Shown piece by piece: positions 41,873-51,164 of a stretch of DNA of 64,000 bases. Every line of letters begins with the position of its first letter. Position 1 is the stretch's first letter. The DNA is taken from positions 1-64,000 of IMG/VR virus record IMGVR_UViG_3300024520_000003, one strand, 5' to 3'. The notes under the pieces were generated by a model that made no database searches, was not told the DNA's origin, and saw only the letters and a list, made by a program, of their open reading frames with translations. Origin of the DNA: a virus. The position numbers and the translations under genes were made by a program.

Positions 41873-42795
41873 GCTGCAATCTCCTCATCTTCTATAGGAA
41901 CGAAATCCCAGTTCTCATCCATAGTAAACCCAGGAGGGATGACCTGTACACCACATCGGCAATTTGGATGCACTGGCCAGATGGTTGGTAACCAATCCTG
42001 ACGTTTTCTTCCAGCGTTTGTGTCATTGGCAACTAGATCAGCGACGTTGAAGACAATTGGGGTATCCCCTTGGAGGAAGACCCTGCGGCAGTCAATACAC
42101 GCTGTTTGATCTGGAGTTCTTGCGACTCTGGCATCTTCGCCGTAGATCTCCAACGATTCAATCACCGTTGCTTCGTTATAGACGCCCTGAAGTTCAGTTC
42201 GTGCGATCCGATGCCAGTTTCTGTTCCAATTTCCACTTGCTGTGCCCAAGTCCGTTGCAAGTTGCTCCGATGTTCGACCCCTGACAACGGCTTCGGCTAG
42301 TTCATCTGGGAGGACATCTAGATCCCTTTTTTGGGCCTCTTCCTCAAAATCTATATCGGATTGCTCGGATTCCCAAACGTCACCAACTCGCTGAGACACA
42401 TCGTCTTCAATGAACTCACCCAGGTCTTTGATTAGTTCACCAGAGCGATCTAAAGCGCGTTCATACGATATGGACTCCCTTCTTGTCAGCCATGGTGGTG
42501 GGACAGTTGGGTCGTTGATATCGCTAATGCTAATTCCCTTATCTTTTGCTCTGGCTATAATCTCGTCGTTTATTTCAGAAGTCCATCGGGTTAGGTCCCA
42601 TTGGCGCATGACATCGAGTTGGTCTGGAGTGGCGTTTGCCATCTTGTTTCCCATAAGGATCGCAAAAAGAAACGAATCAATCGGGTGGATAGTTCCAGGA
42701 ACACTCATACCACCAACGGTCTGCCAGATATTTGTGTTGTATTCCCGTATAGCAAGTTCAATGCTTGCTTGGGCGGCGGTTAGAAGGCTATTCAC
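41869..42795 (-). CDS. MuF-like head morphogenesis protein
   Basis: A 308-residue protein starting at GTG that overlaps the upstream stop (GTGA). The C-terminal half contains RIARTELQGVYNEAT, then CIDCRRVF and HPNCRCGVQVIPPG. This is the conserved arginine/cysteine/HPNCRC pattern of the Mu gpF (MuF) domain. MuF proteins sit inside proheads in a few copies and often accompany ejected effectors. That fits the adjoining polyvalent-type genes. The N-terminal half is helical. Confidence 0.8.
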   Translation of the reverse strand: MNSLLTAAQASIELAIREYNTNIWQTVGGMSVPGTIHPIDSFLFAILMGNKMANATPDQLDVMRQWDLTRWTSEINDEIIARAKDKGISISDINDPTVPPPWLTRRESISYERALDRSGELIKDLGEFIEDDVSQRVGDVWESEQSDIDFEEEAQKRDLDVLPDELAEAVVRGRTSEQLATDLGTASGNWNRNWHRIARTELQGVYNEATVIESLEIYGEDARVARTPDQTACIDCRRVFLQGDTPIVFNVADLVANDTNAGRKRQDWLPTIWPVHPNCRCGVQVIPPGFTMDENWDFVPIEDEEIAA

Positions 42796-43037
42796 TCCCC
42801 GTTGACCTTCTCAAGCACTACCTTAGTCAGTCCCTTCATGTGTTCAGACCATCGCGCTTCCATTAGGTCCGATAGTTGACGGAGTGCTTTCACTTCGCCG
42901 TCCCCAGGTAAGTCTGGAAGGACAGATCTAACCGTTTTCCTGGCACCTCCGATGGCTTTCTCAAGTCGGTTGCTTATATCGTGTGGACAACCATCGCTGA
43001 TTTCACCCGGATAGGACTCGCAGATGATTAGTTTCAT
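42792..43037 (-). CDS. Hypothetical protein, 81 aa
   Basis: A small leftward gene embedded by 4-bp overlaps between MuF and the internal-protein gene. The product is a mixed protein with two cysteines and an amphipathic helix (NRLEKAIGGARKTVRSVL). The family is not recognised. Confidence 0.65.
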   Translation of the reverse strand: MKLIICESYPGEISDGCPHDISNRLEKAIGGARKTVRSVLPDLPGDGEVKALRQLSDLMEARWSEHMKGLTKVVLEKVNGE

Positions 43038-44131
43038 TCGCTGTCCTTTTTCTTAGTGCCTTTGTCATGTGGATTTTTATATCCAACTGGTTCTTTTTTC
43101 TTAGTGCCTAGTCCTCGACGTTTATACTCGTCCTGAAGAAGTCTTCGTTGTTTCTTCTCTGCTTCCTTATCTAACCCGGGCCTGTTTTTGATTCTGTCTA
43201 GATTGGCTTGAATCTGACCATCACTCATTTTTCGGACACGGTCTTTTGAGGCAAAGTCCTTTTTCTCATTTCTTATCTTTTCGCGAATGTCATCTATTTC
43301 AGCCTTAGCCTTCTTTCTATCCGAATCGGTCTTTGCTCCATAAAGTGCACCAAGGGGAGCGGATAACATTGCGCCAGATCCAGGAGCGAGTATATCAAGG
43401 ATTCTCGAAACCTGACTCGCGAGTCCGTTTATGAGTGCCGCGTTTAGTTCCTTGGTCTGTTGTTTGCGTTTAGCGTTCTCGGCTTGATCTTCTAAGCTAG
43501 GTGCATCCTGAGTCCCATCTTCCTTGGGTTCCTCTTTCTTTTCTTCTTTTCCACCACCCTCATCATCGTCATATATGTAGGTGTAGTTCCCTGGAGTCCC
43601 TTCTCGCGTTCCTGGACCGTCATAGGGATCTCCCGTTGCTTTGAATATCCTTGCGCCCAGAACTGAGAACTCGAACGTGCCCTTTTCTATTATGTTCACA
43701 GCCTCGTAGCCCATCTGCATGACCGCATCGACGGCCTCTTGGGCGCTTCTGTGCTGTGTGTCTGGCACGTTTTGGCCCGGGTTGGGCACTGCTTGGTCAA
43801 AGAACGAAGCTTGCCACATTCCGGGCTTTTTTGAGCTTCTATGAACGAACACCCACTGACTGCCTTGCCCTGACAGTTTTATACCGCCGATCTTATTCTC
43901 ATCACCCACTTTGAAAGTCCGTTTGTTTGATTGAGTGTATTTGTAGTCATAATTCCCAGGAGATCCGGTCCTGGAACCCGTTCCAGAGTATGCGGTGCTC
44001 TTTTCAACCATTCGGTTATAGATGCCCATAATATAAGCGTAATTCTCACCCTTTCCAGCCCTGGATGCTAGATCACGGGCTTTCTTCCATCGTTTCTCGT
44101 CTTTTTTGGTTTTTACTACGCTAGTTGGCAT
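43034..44131 (-). CDS. Probable internal virion protein with repeated Gly-Tyr headers, 365 aa
   Basis: The N-terminus (KKDEKRWKKARDLASRAGKG, then NYAYIMGIYNRMVEKS) matches a helical element common in phage internal proteins encoded beside portals. Two copies of a Gly/Tyr motif follow, RTGSPGNYDYKY and REGTPGNYTYIY, related to those in the 1717-aa protein. A beta domain lies between them (QWVFVHRSSKKPGMWQAS). The C-terminal half is a charged helical rod. It is probably packed in the capsid with the neighbouring products. Confidence 0.6.
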   Translation of the reverse strand: MPTSVVKTKKDEKRWKKARDLASRAGKGENYAYIMGIYNRMVEKSTAYSGTGSRTGSPGNYDYKYTQSNKRTFKVGDENKIGGIKLSGQGSQWVFVHRSSKKPGMWQASFFDQAVPNPGQNVPDTQHRSAQEAVDAVMQMGYEAVNIIEKGTFEFSVLGARIFKATGDPYDGPGTREGTPGNYTYIYDDDEGGGKEEKKEEPKEDGTQDAPSLEDQAENAKRKQQTKELNAALINGLASQVSRILDILAPGSGAMLSAPLGALYGAKTDSDRKKAKAEIDDIREKIRNEKKDFASKDRVRKMSDGQIQANLDRIKNRPGLDKEAEKKQRRLLQDEYKRRGLGTKKKEPVGYKNPHDKGTKKKDSE

Positions 44132-44143
44132 TTTTATCTTCCC

Positions 44144-47100
44144 TTAGTCCTCTTCTACTTCTTCTTCCACTGCAAATACGAGATTCTGAAGAGCTTCTTT
44201 TGACGGAGTGTGACCCGTTACCTGCTTGAAAGCATCCTTTAGGTCTTTAGAGTCAAGAGAACTGAACGATATTCCAGCGTAGGCTATCTGATTCATAACT
44301 GCTTCGGCTTGTTCTGCGTGATAATCCCAATCACCGTCTTTAGCTTTACGACTGACTGATTTATCTGAACGGTATTTTGATTCAGTTTTAGACGCCTTTC
44401 CTTTGGTGGGTTTCTTTGACAACCAGTGGAGACTCTCTAGAAGATCTCCCGCTAAATCGTCACGCCCCACGCCGATCTTTAATCGAGGAATCAACTCCTT
44501 TATAATGAGTTTCTCTACGTCAGTGTCCCGATGTTTCTTTGCTAGTGCGGCGCTTACTTTGAAAAGAAACTTGGATGTTACTAGTTCCTGCGGGGTTCCA
44601 AAATCCTCTTCGCTTAACTCTTCATAGTTACCACCAAGATAGCCCATGTAGTTGGTATGGTCCTCAACGTTAGAGAAAGTAGGTCTAAAGTCCTTCGGGA
44701 TTAACTCGGGTTGTTTCTTTTCGGCCTTTCCTTTAGGTGATTCCAATACAGATGATAGGTCTGAAATTGCTAATGATTTCAGTGCGTTACTGATACCTTC
44801 TTCAACTCTTGGATCTTTCGGGTCAAGTCCTTCTTTCTCATACTTCGCGATGAACTCGTCCTTGAAGTCACCTATCTCGTTGGCCCATCCGCGAGCGATT
44901 CCTTCATCCACTTTCTTTGGATCTGGTTTTCCACCACCGTTCCAGGCAAGAGCAAATCTCAACCCATCGACAAACTGCTTATCATTGACATCAAAGTCAC
45001 TGTCCTCGTGATGGATATTCTCCTTCAGGAAGTCTTCCAGTTCCTGAGTGAACGCCCTGTCAATTCCCATAGCACTTGCGCCTCTAGCCGAGGATGGGTC
45101 GGTGTCGTCTTCTTCATAAAGCGCTTTCTTGGATTGTTTCTTTCCGCCTTTGGAGTCTTTGTACTTATAGTCCCAGCCCTTTCCTGTCTTTTTCTTAGTT
45201 CTTGAGATGTACTTCTTGACCCGGGCTTTTGATAGTAAATCCGTCATGCTCATGGTGGATTTCTCGACACCTTTGAGTTCTTTATAGAGATTTCTAATTC
45301 CCAGATTTATGTACTCATGCTCGTCAATCTCAAACTCTGGTGCTGTGTCTGGAAGCCTAAAAGATGGGACCTGGAATGCGTTGACGTGGAAAACGAAATC
45401 GTCCTCACTCTCTCTGTCGGCACGGTCCTGTAACCATTCAGACTTTTTGGCCACGTTTGGATTTTTTAGGTCTATTAGACCTTTAACCCTTTCCAGTTCC
45501 TTCTTATCAAGATTTCCTATTACTTGCTTTCGGTATTCTGCGTGGGCTTTGAGATCTTTTTTATTCGCAATTTTCGATAACTTGTTCGATCTTTCAATTG
45601 CTTTACTTTGGATCTCCGAAGAGAACTTGTTTCCATAGTTCTCTAGAACCTTTGCAGCGAAACCGGCTGCGGTCCTTGCGTCTTCATGTGCATCTTCAAG
45701 TTTGAAGTTTTCGGATTTGCGTGCGGCTGACATCTTATTGCTATGATCTACCGCTCTTTCCCTGAAATCCCACCGATCCAAAGTATTTGAACTTGAACCG
45801 CTCTCAGTCTCATGTGCGCGGCGATGAGCATCACCAGCATCACGGTGCTCTTTGACTTTTCCCATCCAATGTTTTTTCTCGTGAGGACGCTCCTCAACCA
45901 TATTTCCCGCAATCGCTGCTAGATCATAATTGCGGTCCATTTCTTCTTTGTGGTCTACTTTTTCTTTTTTACTACCTGTCTTTGCGTCGTCCTTGTATTT
46001 GTAGTCCCAACCCTTACCGCTTTTCTTTTTGGTCCTGGATATATATTTCTTGGTTCTGGCTTTGGTTATCAGGTCACCGAGATCTGTGAAGGACATGGAC
46101 TTTTTGGTCCTTGAGCTTCGCCCTTCGACTGCACCACCGGTCTTAGCGTGAACCGTCATTCCACCTGAAGTTGCAGTTACCCCAACGTGAGCAGGTTTTC
46201 CATGACCTGCGGCACCTAGTATCTCAGCATCACTCATTTTCTCTGCTTTTGTTGAGTGTTCACGAACAGCCGCCAGGAATTTCTTCTGTCGGTGTTTTCT
46301 TCTGGGTGAGGATAAGTTCCTGGGGTTTATCGAGATGTCCATGTGTTGGAAGTCTTCGAATCCCATGTCGTTCGCAATGTTATCCAAGTCCAATGTGCCG
46401 ATATCTAACTTGTGTGCGAATCCAGACCAGTTGGAGTTCTTTGGGCCTTGATTACCCCTTCGTTCCTCATGCCGGGAACTAGTTTTTTCCGACCTCATGG
46501 ACCTTCCACGACCTTCAGATTCTTTCCATGGGATTGTGTGTTGGGCATCAGCCCACATACCGCCGCGGGGACCCCTGTAAGGACCACCCTTGGATAGACT
46601 ATCGCTCTTATTCGTGAGCGCCTTCATTAGTATATTTTTCAGGGTTAGGGATTTTTGCGTTTCCTTTACCTTGTAACGATAAAGTGAGTTTTTCCCCGGC
46701 TCACGAGTCTTTGTATTGTAATTTTCATAGTCGAGGTAGCTTTTCTTGCCCTCCGTTTCCTTGGCATGGTGAGCCATGACGGCATGCGCATGGTCCCTGC
46801 TTTTTAGTCCATCGACACTACTGCTTTTCCCGTTGTGGCTGAACCTCACTGAATGTGTGCCGTCACGATCCTTGTTGATGCTGTAGTGTGACCTACCGTG
46901 TCCCCCTTCACCGCGCAATGTCGGGTGGTTGTGCTCAGTGTCACCGCTGTCTTTGTATTTGTGTCTCTGGGTGGGGACTGGGTGACTATGGTCCTCGTAG
47001 ATTGGCTTTCCACTAGCGGTGTGGCCGATGATCTTGCCGCCTCGGGAGCCTTCACCACCTTTTTTTACGGGAACCCCTCCAGATCTCTTGCTTGATGGCT

Positions 47101-49297
47101 TCTCTCCCATTTTCCTTCCTCCGTGAAGTTCGTTATGGTGACTGGATGCTGCCGCGTAGTGAGCGTCCCTGAGTTCCCTAGCGTTATCTCGATCTGCACC
47201 GTCTTTCATTGTTTTCTGTGCTTTGTGGTGTTTATTGCTTTCGTTCATGTGAATATCTATAAAATCAGCGTGATCTTCCTTGGAATGTCCTTCAAGTTTT
47301 TCAAACGACGACTGGGAGTGAACTTTTCCATTCTTTGGTGCGTAGATAGGGTTACCGCTGGCAGTGTGACCGACGACATTACCGCCTTTTGAACCTTCAC
47401 CGCTCTTTGCTTTGATGATTAGATTGCCTAGATCTGTGAATGACATGGCCTCTCCATTTCCAAGTGATTTGCCTATTTGCTTCATTGGGGAACTTCCGTG
47501 GTATTTTGAGTACCGTTGTTGAACCAGTGTAAGCAACTCACGTTGCTGTTTCGGGGACGCGATCCGTGTCATGGCCGACTCGACCGATATTCGTTTCAGG
47601 ATAATGTCTTCTGCCAATTGTTCCAAGAGCGGTATTGCCTTGGTGAGTTCTCCACTCATTTCCAGGAACCACTCGGGTAGATCGAACTGCTCTAGGGACT
47701 CGCTGTCGTCGTCCTTGGCTGGCTCTGCATTACCTGCTCCCTTGGCTGGCTTGGCTAGTGCGGCCTCTAGGATGCTCTGTGTCGTGGCCTTAGCAATAAC
47801 CTCGATTTGGTTATGCCATGAGTCGAATATAGACGGAGGGATGTAGGATTTCTTCGTCACTGCTGGAGTGTTATTCAGCGCATCTGAAACGAAAATCGCA
47901 CACTCGTTAACGATCTTAACCACCTCTTTTTTCGTCTTAGGTGGTGGGGAGTCTCTTTGTGCAAGGAACTCGGCTGCTTTTTCAGCGGCTACGTTGGTTC
48001 GGAAGTCCTTGGGTTTGAAACCGCTAAGACCTACCTTGCCCATCATTAGAGATAGTCCTTCACCGGATAGAGTTCTTCGCCATAGCGGTGCGTCCCCTCG
48101 ACCTTTTTTGCTTTGGGCGATGTACTTTGCTAGGTCTTTGTCTTTGAGTGACGAGGTGTTGTGTTTCTTGGATTTACCCGTGAATGAAAAACTAACTTCA
48201 CCCGTCTTTGTGTTGGCCTTCACGTCACCCGTATGTAACGTCATCACGCCCTTCGTTCCATGTTTCCTGACGTGTGCCTGTCCACCGTGTCCTGCCCTTA
48301 GACCTGTTTGCGATATGATTAGCAGTGCAGCAGCGGTATCCCTGGCCGTTTGAGGTTGGGATGAATCGTTCATAAACTTGCGAAGTTTGCGTTGAGCGGC
48401 TGGGACTTTGTCGTTTAGTTGGCGCACTCGGTTCCACTTGTTTGCAGCGTTTCGGTCCATGAACGTGCTGGTGTACGCGTGACGCTTGTCGCCATTTGGT
48501 GCTCGCCATGTCATAACAGCACCAGAATGAATGTCTTCGGCAGTTGCACCATGGTCGATTAGATCTGTCACGCCGACAGGAGGTATCTTGTCCAGACCTT
48601 CGTTTTTATACTTTTTTACAAGTTTATCGCGTTCTTTTTTTGTGATTCCTTTAGGTTTTTCCTTGTCAGGGATTGCGCGTCTTTCCCTTCCTGACCCTTC
48701 ATCATATTTGTATTCGTAATGACCTTTAACACCAGTTCGCTTGCCCTTACCTGAATAGGTATCGCCTTTCGCAATGGACTTAGAAACCGAGGCAGGTGGT
48801 TTACGCTCTTCGTCCTTAGTCCACGGCCCATAATTTTTGTTCTGGAAACTGTTAACCATCGCGGCATTGGTTGTGTACTTCTTCACTCCGCTTGGCTTGA
48901 ATGTGGCGTAGAACTCGTCCTTGGGCCACCCTGTTTTCATATACTCTTCTTTTCCGAGTCCGTGTTCGTGATACCAAACACCTTGCTCAGTCTGCCAGTC
49001 CATCACAGTACCATCAGCGCGTTCAACCCATCCATGAGGACCGCTCAGCCCTTTGATTTTTCCGTGAACTACTCGGTCGTCATCGTGTTCACCAGCGGCA
49101 CCAGCGGCATCGACATCCTTTCTCATGTTAGCGTATGGAAAGCACATTCCACATGCGGCAGTCTTTTTCTCCCGCTTAGAGTCCTCGGTGTATTTGTATT
49201 TGTAATGACCTTTGACGCCAGTGCGTTTACCTTTGCCAGAGTAGCTATCCCCTCGGGACTTCAGGATAATTTCCCCTAACTCAGTAAACGTCTTCAT
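44144..49297 (-). CDS. 1717-aa modular polyvalent-type protein with topoisomerase IB domain
   Basis: The ATG at 49297 follows GAGGTGGAG and overlaps the portal stop (TGATG). Header peptides recur: MKTFTELGEIILKSR (1), MSFTDLGNLIIKAK (about 618), MSFTDLGDLITKAR (about 1068) and MSMTDLLSKAR (about 1349), each followed by a basic Gly/Tyr motif such as RTGVKGHYKYKY or KSGKGWDYKYKD. Module 1 has a C52/H88/D100 arrangement that may be papain-like. Residues about 215-500 are a topoisomerase IB domain: R334 in TGLRAG, K375 in TGKSKKH, R433 in KDFRT and Y485 in TPAVTKKSYIPP. Module 2 repeats GHTASGxPIY twice and has GPRGGMWADAQHTIPW. Modules 3 and 4 are helical and unassigned. It is probably packaged and possibly cleaved by the prohead protease. 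Confidence 0.8.
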   Translation of the reverse strand: MKTFTELGEIILKSRGDSYSGKGKRTGVKGHYKYKYTEDSKREKKTAACGMCFPYANMRKDVDAAGAAGEHDDDRVVHGKIKGLSGPHGWVERADGTVMDWQTEQGVWYHEHGLGKEEYMKTGWPKDEFYATFKPSGVKKYTTNAAMVNSFQNKNYGPWTKDEERKPPASVSKSIAKGDTYSGKGKRTGVKGHYEYKYDEGSGRERRAIPDKEKPKGITKKERDKLVKKYKNEGLDKIPPVGVTDLIDHGATAEDIHSGAVMTWRAPNGDKRHAYTSTFMDRNAANKWNRVRQLNDKVPAAQRKLRKFMNDSSQPQTARDTAAALLIISQTGLRAGHGGQAHVRKHGTKGVMTLHTGDVKANTKTGEVSFSFTGKSKKHNTSSLKDKDLAKYIAQSKKGRGDAPLWRRTLSGEGLSLMMGKVGLSGFKPKDFRTNVAAEKAAEFLAQRDSPPPKTKKEVVKIVNECAIFVSDALNNTPAVTKKSYIPPSIFDSWHNQIEVIAKATTQSILEAALAKPAKGAGNAEPAKDDDSESLEQFDLPEWFLEMSGELTKAIPLLEQLAEDIILKRISVESAMTRIASPKQQRELLTLVQQRYSKYHGSSPMKQIGKSLGNGEAMSFTDLGNLIIKAKSGEGSKGGNVVGHTASGNPIYAPKNGKVHSQSSFEKLEGHSKEDHADFIDIHMNESNKHHKAQKTMKDGADRDNARELRDAHYAAASSHHNELHGGRKMGEKPSSKRSGGVPVKKGGEGSRGGKIIGHTASGKPIYEDHSHPVPTQRHKYKDSGDTEHNHPTLRGEGGHGRSHYSINKDRDGTHSVRFSHNGKSSSVDGLKSRDHAHAVMAHHAKETEGKKSYLDYENYNTKTREPGKNSLYRYKVKETQKSLTLKNILMKALTNKSDSLSKGGPYRGPRGGMWADAQHTIPWKESEGRGRSMRSEKTSSRHEERRGNQGPKNSNWSGFAHKLDIGTLDLDNIANDMGFEDFQHMDISINPRNLSSPRRKHRQKKFLAAVREHSTKAEKMSDAEILGAAGHGKPAHVGVTATSGGMTVHAKTGGAVEGRSSRTKKSMSFTDLGDLITKARTKKYISRTKKKSGKGWDYKYKDDAKTGSKKEKVDHKEEMDRNYDLAAIAGNMVEERPHEKKHWMGKVKEHRDAGDAHRRAHETESGSSSNTLDRWDFRERAVDHSNKMSAARKSENFKLEDAHEDARTAAGFAAKVLENYGNKFSSEIQSKAIERSNKLSKIANKKDLKAHAEYRKQVIGNLDKKELERVKGLIDLKNPNVAKKSEWLQDRADRESEDDFVFHVNAFQVPSFRLPDTAPEFEIDEHEYINLGIRNLYKELKGVEKSTMSMTDLLSKARVKKYISRTKKKTGKGWDYKYKDSKGGKKQSKKALYEEDDTDPSSARGASAMGIDRAFTQELEDFLKENIHHEDSDFDVNDKQFVDGLRFALAWNGGGKPDPKKVDEGIARGWANEIGDFKDEFIAKYEKEGLDPKDPRVEEGISNALKSLAISDLSSVLESPKGKAEKKQPELIPKDFRPTFSNVEDHTNYMGYLGGNYEELSEEDFGTPQELVTSKFLFKVSAALAKKHRDTDVEKLIIKELIPRLKIGVGRDDLAGDLLESLHWLSKKPTKGKASKTESKYRSDKSVSRKAKDGDWDYHAEQAEAVMNQIAYAGISFSSLDSKDLKDAFKQVTGHTPSKEALQNLVFAVEEEVEED

Positions 49298-50943
49298 CAC
49301 TCCACCTCGATGATATAGGCTTTGACTCCTGGTTCTGCGTCAACCAGGGCCAGTTTTCCGCCTTTCGATACTCGATTTGGATCGACCTTCCACTCCACAC
49401 GACCGCTTCGGATTCCTTCCTCTGTGGACTTGGCAATGTCCTCCAGAAGACCATCTAGGTCATATTGGTAGTCATCATCACCTTCGTCGCCACCTTGACC
49501 ATCACCACCGCCTTCAGATTCCTGTTGTTCTTCAGCCCTCATTTGGTTCCATGTGTTGACGTAGGTTGGGTCCAATATGACCTCACCCAGTGGAGTGTCT
49601 AGCTTGGGTAGATCGTGTTCGGCTCTGACTTCGTTGATTGTCCTGTAGCCTTTGAGCACTTGGAGGTCTAGTTTGACTCGCTCAGACTCGCTCATGGCGT
49701 CTTGGCCGACTATTTCAAAGCAAAAGTCTTCGTCCAGGGACTTGACGACGTAGGTGTTCATCCAACTTTCAAGTGACCGGAGCAGGGGTCTTAGTCCACG
49801 TTCCTTGGATGCTATAATCCGTTGCTCTGGACCGCTGGAACTCAGTGAGGAAGTCTGACCCTCATTTCCGAACGTGAATCCAATCTCAGCAGGGTCCATG
49901 GTGTAGACCGCGCAGGTGACTTTCAGTAGCCAGTTGATCCAATTGCTGTATTCCATTTCTTTGTTAGATTGGGAAAGCGATACGGCGCTTAGATCTTCAT
50001 TACCCTCAGGAGATAGCTGGAGGATTGGCACTCTTTTGGCGTTTCTTGGACCCGTCATCATAGCCATAACGTGTCTTTTGAATGCGTCAAACACCTGTGC
50101 GGTCATTGTGCTTTTCAATAAAAGAATAGTCTGTGCGTGGATTCCGTTTGTGAAGTTGACGGAATTGTATGTTTGAGCGTTGAGAAGGTCAGTGATTACC
50201 CGCATCAACTCCTCGAGTTCTGGGTATCCGTACCCGGATGTCTGAATCCACGTTCTTGGACGACGGATACACCAAGCCATATCCCCAGGACTGTAGGTAT
50301 TGACGATCTTATCGTCGACGGTTTGGATATAGGCCACTTTCTCGGCGTCTGGATACCATCTGCCTGTCTTACCGTCCTTCTTGCTCCCCTTTGGGCGTGC
50401 TTTGCGTATTGTGGAAGCGTCTACAGGGACGTATCCGACCAAGTCCCTGCCCTTATTTCCCAGTCCACGGGTTCTTAAGATCTCAAAGTTGGCCTGATCG
50501 TATGTTAGTGAGTCACGCATAAGCATACGAACGAAGGGTTCGAAACCGCCTGGACCGTAGACACCACCCGCATCCTCGATAACGGCCATGATTTCCTTGG
50601 CGCGTTTCTTGGATGCTTTAGTGGCTTTCTGGTCTGAGTCCTTAAGAACGATCCGATATCCGGACGAGTATGGGGACTTCTGAGGAACTGCGAACTCAGC
50701 GACCTGTTGGATTCGGGTCTGGATAATAGCTCCAATGACCGGAACCCGGGAGATATTCATCAACGTCCAGTAATCAACACCAACTGTTCCTGGGTGAACG
50801 TCACTAACTACCTCATCGAGGGTTTGCATGGAATACATGCCACCCGTGGGAGCCATGTTTAAGCTCTGTGGCTCTGGTAGCCGAGTCTCTTCGTTCCTGT
50901 CAGCAACAGGACCCGCTTTAAGTAGGTCGGCTAACCAGCCCAT
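49297..50943 (-). CDS. Portal protein
   Basis: A 548-residue protein with the start at 50943 behind AAGGAG. The region DYWTLMNISRVPVIGAIIQT followed by FVRMLMRDSLTYDQANFEIL and DMAWCIRRPRTWIQTSGYGY is typical of large-phage portals. The C-terminus has acidic Gly-rich linkers (GGGDGQGGDEGDDD). Twelve copies form the DNA channel at the capsid vertex. It overlaps the 1717-aa gene by 3 bp. The N-terminal MGWLADLLKAG resembles the header peptides of the internal proteins. Confidence 0.85.
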   Translation of the reverse strand: MGWLADLLKAGPVADRNEETRLPEPQSLNMAPTGGMYSMQTLDEVVSDVHPGTVGVDYWTLMNISRVPVIGAIIQTRIQQVAEFAVPQKSPYSSGYRIVLKDSDQKATKASKKRAKEIMAVIEDAGGVYGPGGFEPFVRMLMRDSLTYDQANFEILRTRGLGNKGRDLVGYVPVDASTIRKARPKGSKKDGKTGRWYPDAEKVAYIQTVDDKIVNTYSPGDMAWCIRRPRTWIQTSGYGYPELEELMRVITDLLNAQTYNSVNFTNGIHAQTILLLKSTMTAQVFDAFKRHVMAMMTGPRNAKRVPILQLSPEGNEDLSAVSLSQSNKEMEYSNWINWLLKVTCAVYTMDPAEIGFTFGNEGQTSSLSSSGPEQRIIASKERGLRPLLRSLESWMNTYVVKSLDEDFCFEIVGQDAMSESERVKLDLQVLKGYRTINEVRAEHDLPKLDTPLGEVILDPTYVNTWNQMRAEEQQESEGGGDGQGGDEGDDDYQYDLDGLLEDIAKSTEEGIRSGRVEWKVDPNRVSKGGKLALVDAEPGVKAYIIEVE

Positions 50944-50947
50944 GAGA

Positions 50948-51164
50948 TCACTCCTTCGATTTCGGCGTACTTTCGTCCACGAACTCACCGCTATTGCTAG
51001 TCAGTTCGGTCGTTGTTAGTGACTCGACTACCTTGTCGATTCCTTCATCGGCCAGTTCAAGCAGTTTAGATACCCACTCTTCGGCTTCCTCGGCGAGTTT
51101 TTCGCGAGCAAGAACCGCTAGAGTTTCCACGAAGCTTGTTGCTACTTTGCGAACGTCATCCATT
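50948..51164 (-). CDS. Hypothetical helical protein, 71 aa
   Basis: The ATG at 51164 overlaps the spanin-like stop (TAATG). The protein is a long acidic helix (REKLAEEAEEWVSKLLELAD) ending in a Ser/Thr tail. No family is evident. The longer in-frame extension to 51199 lies within the upstream gene and is not favoured. Confidence 0.55.
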
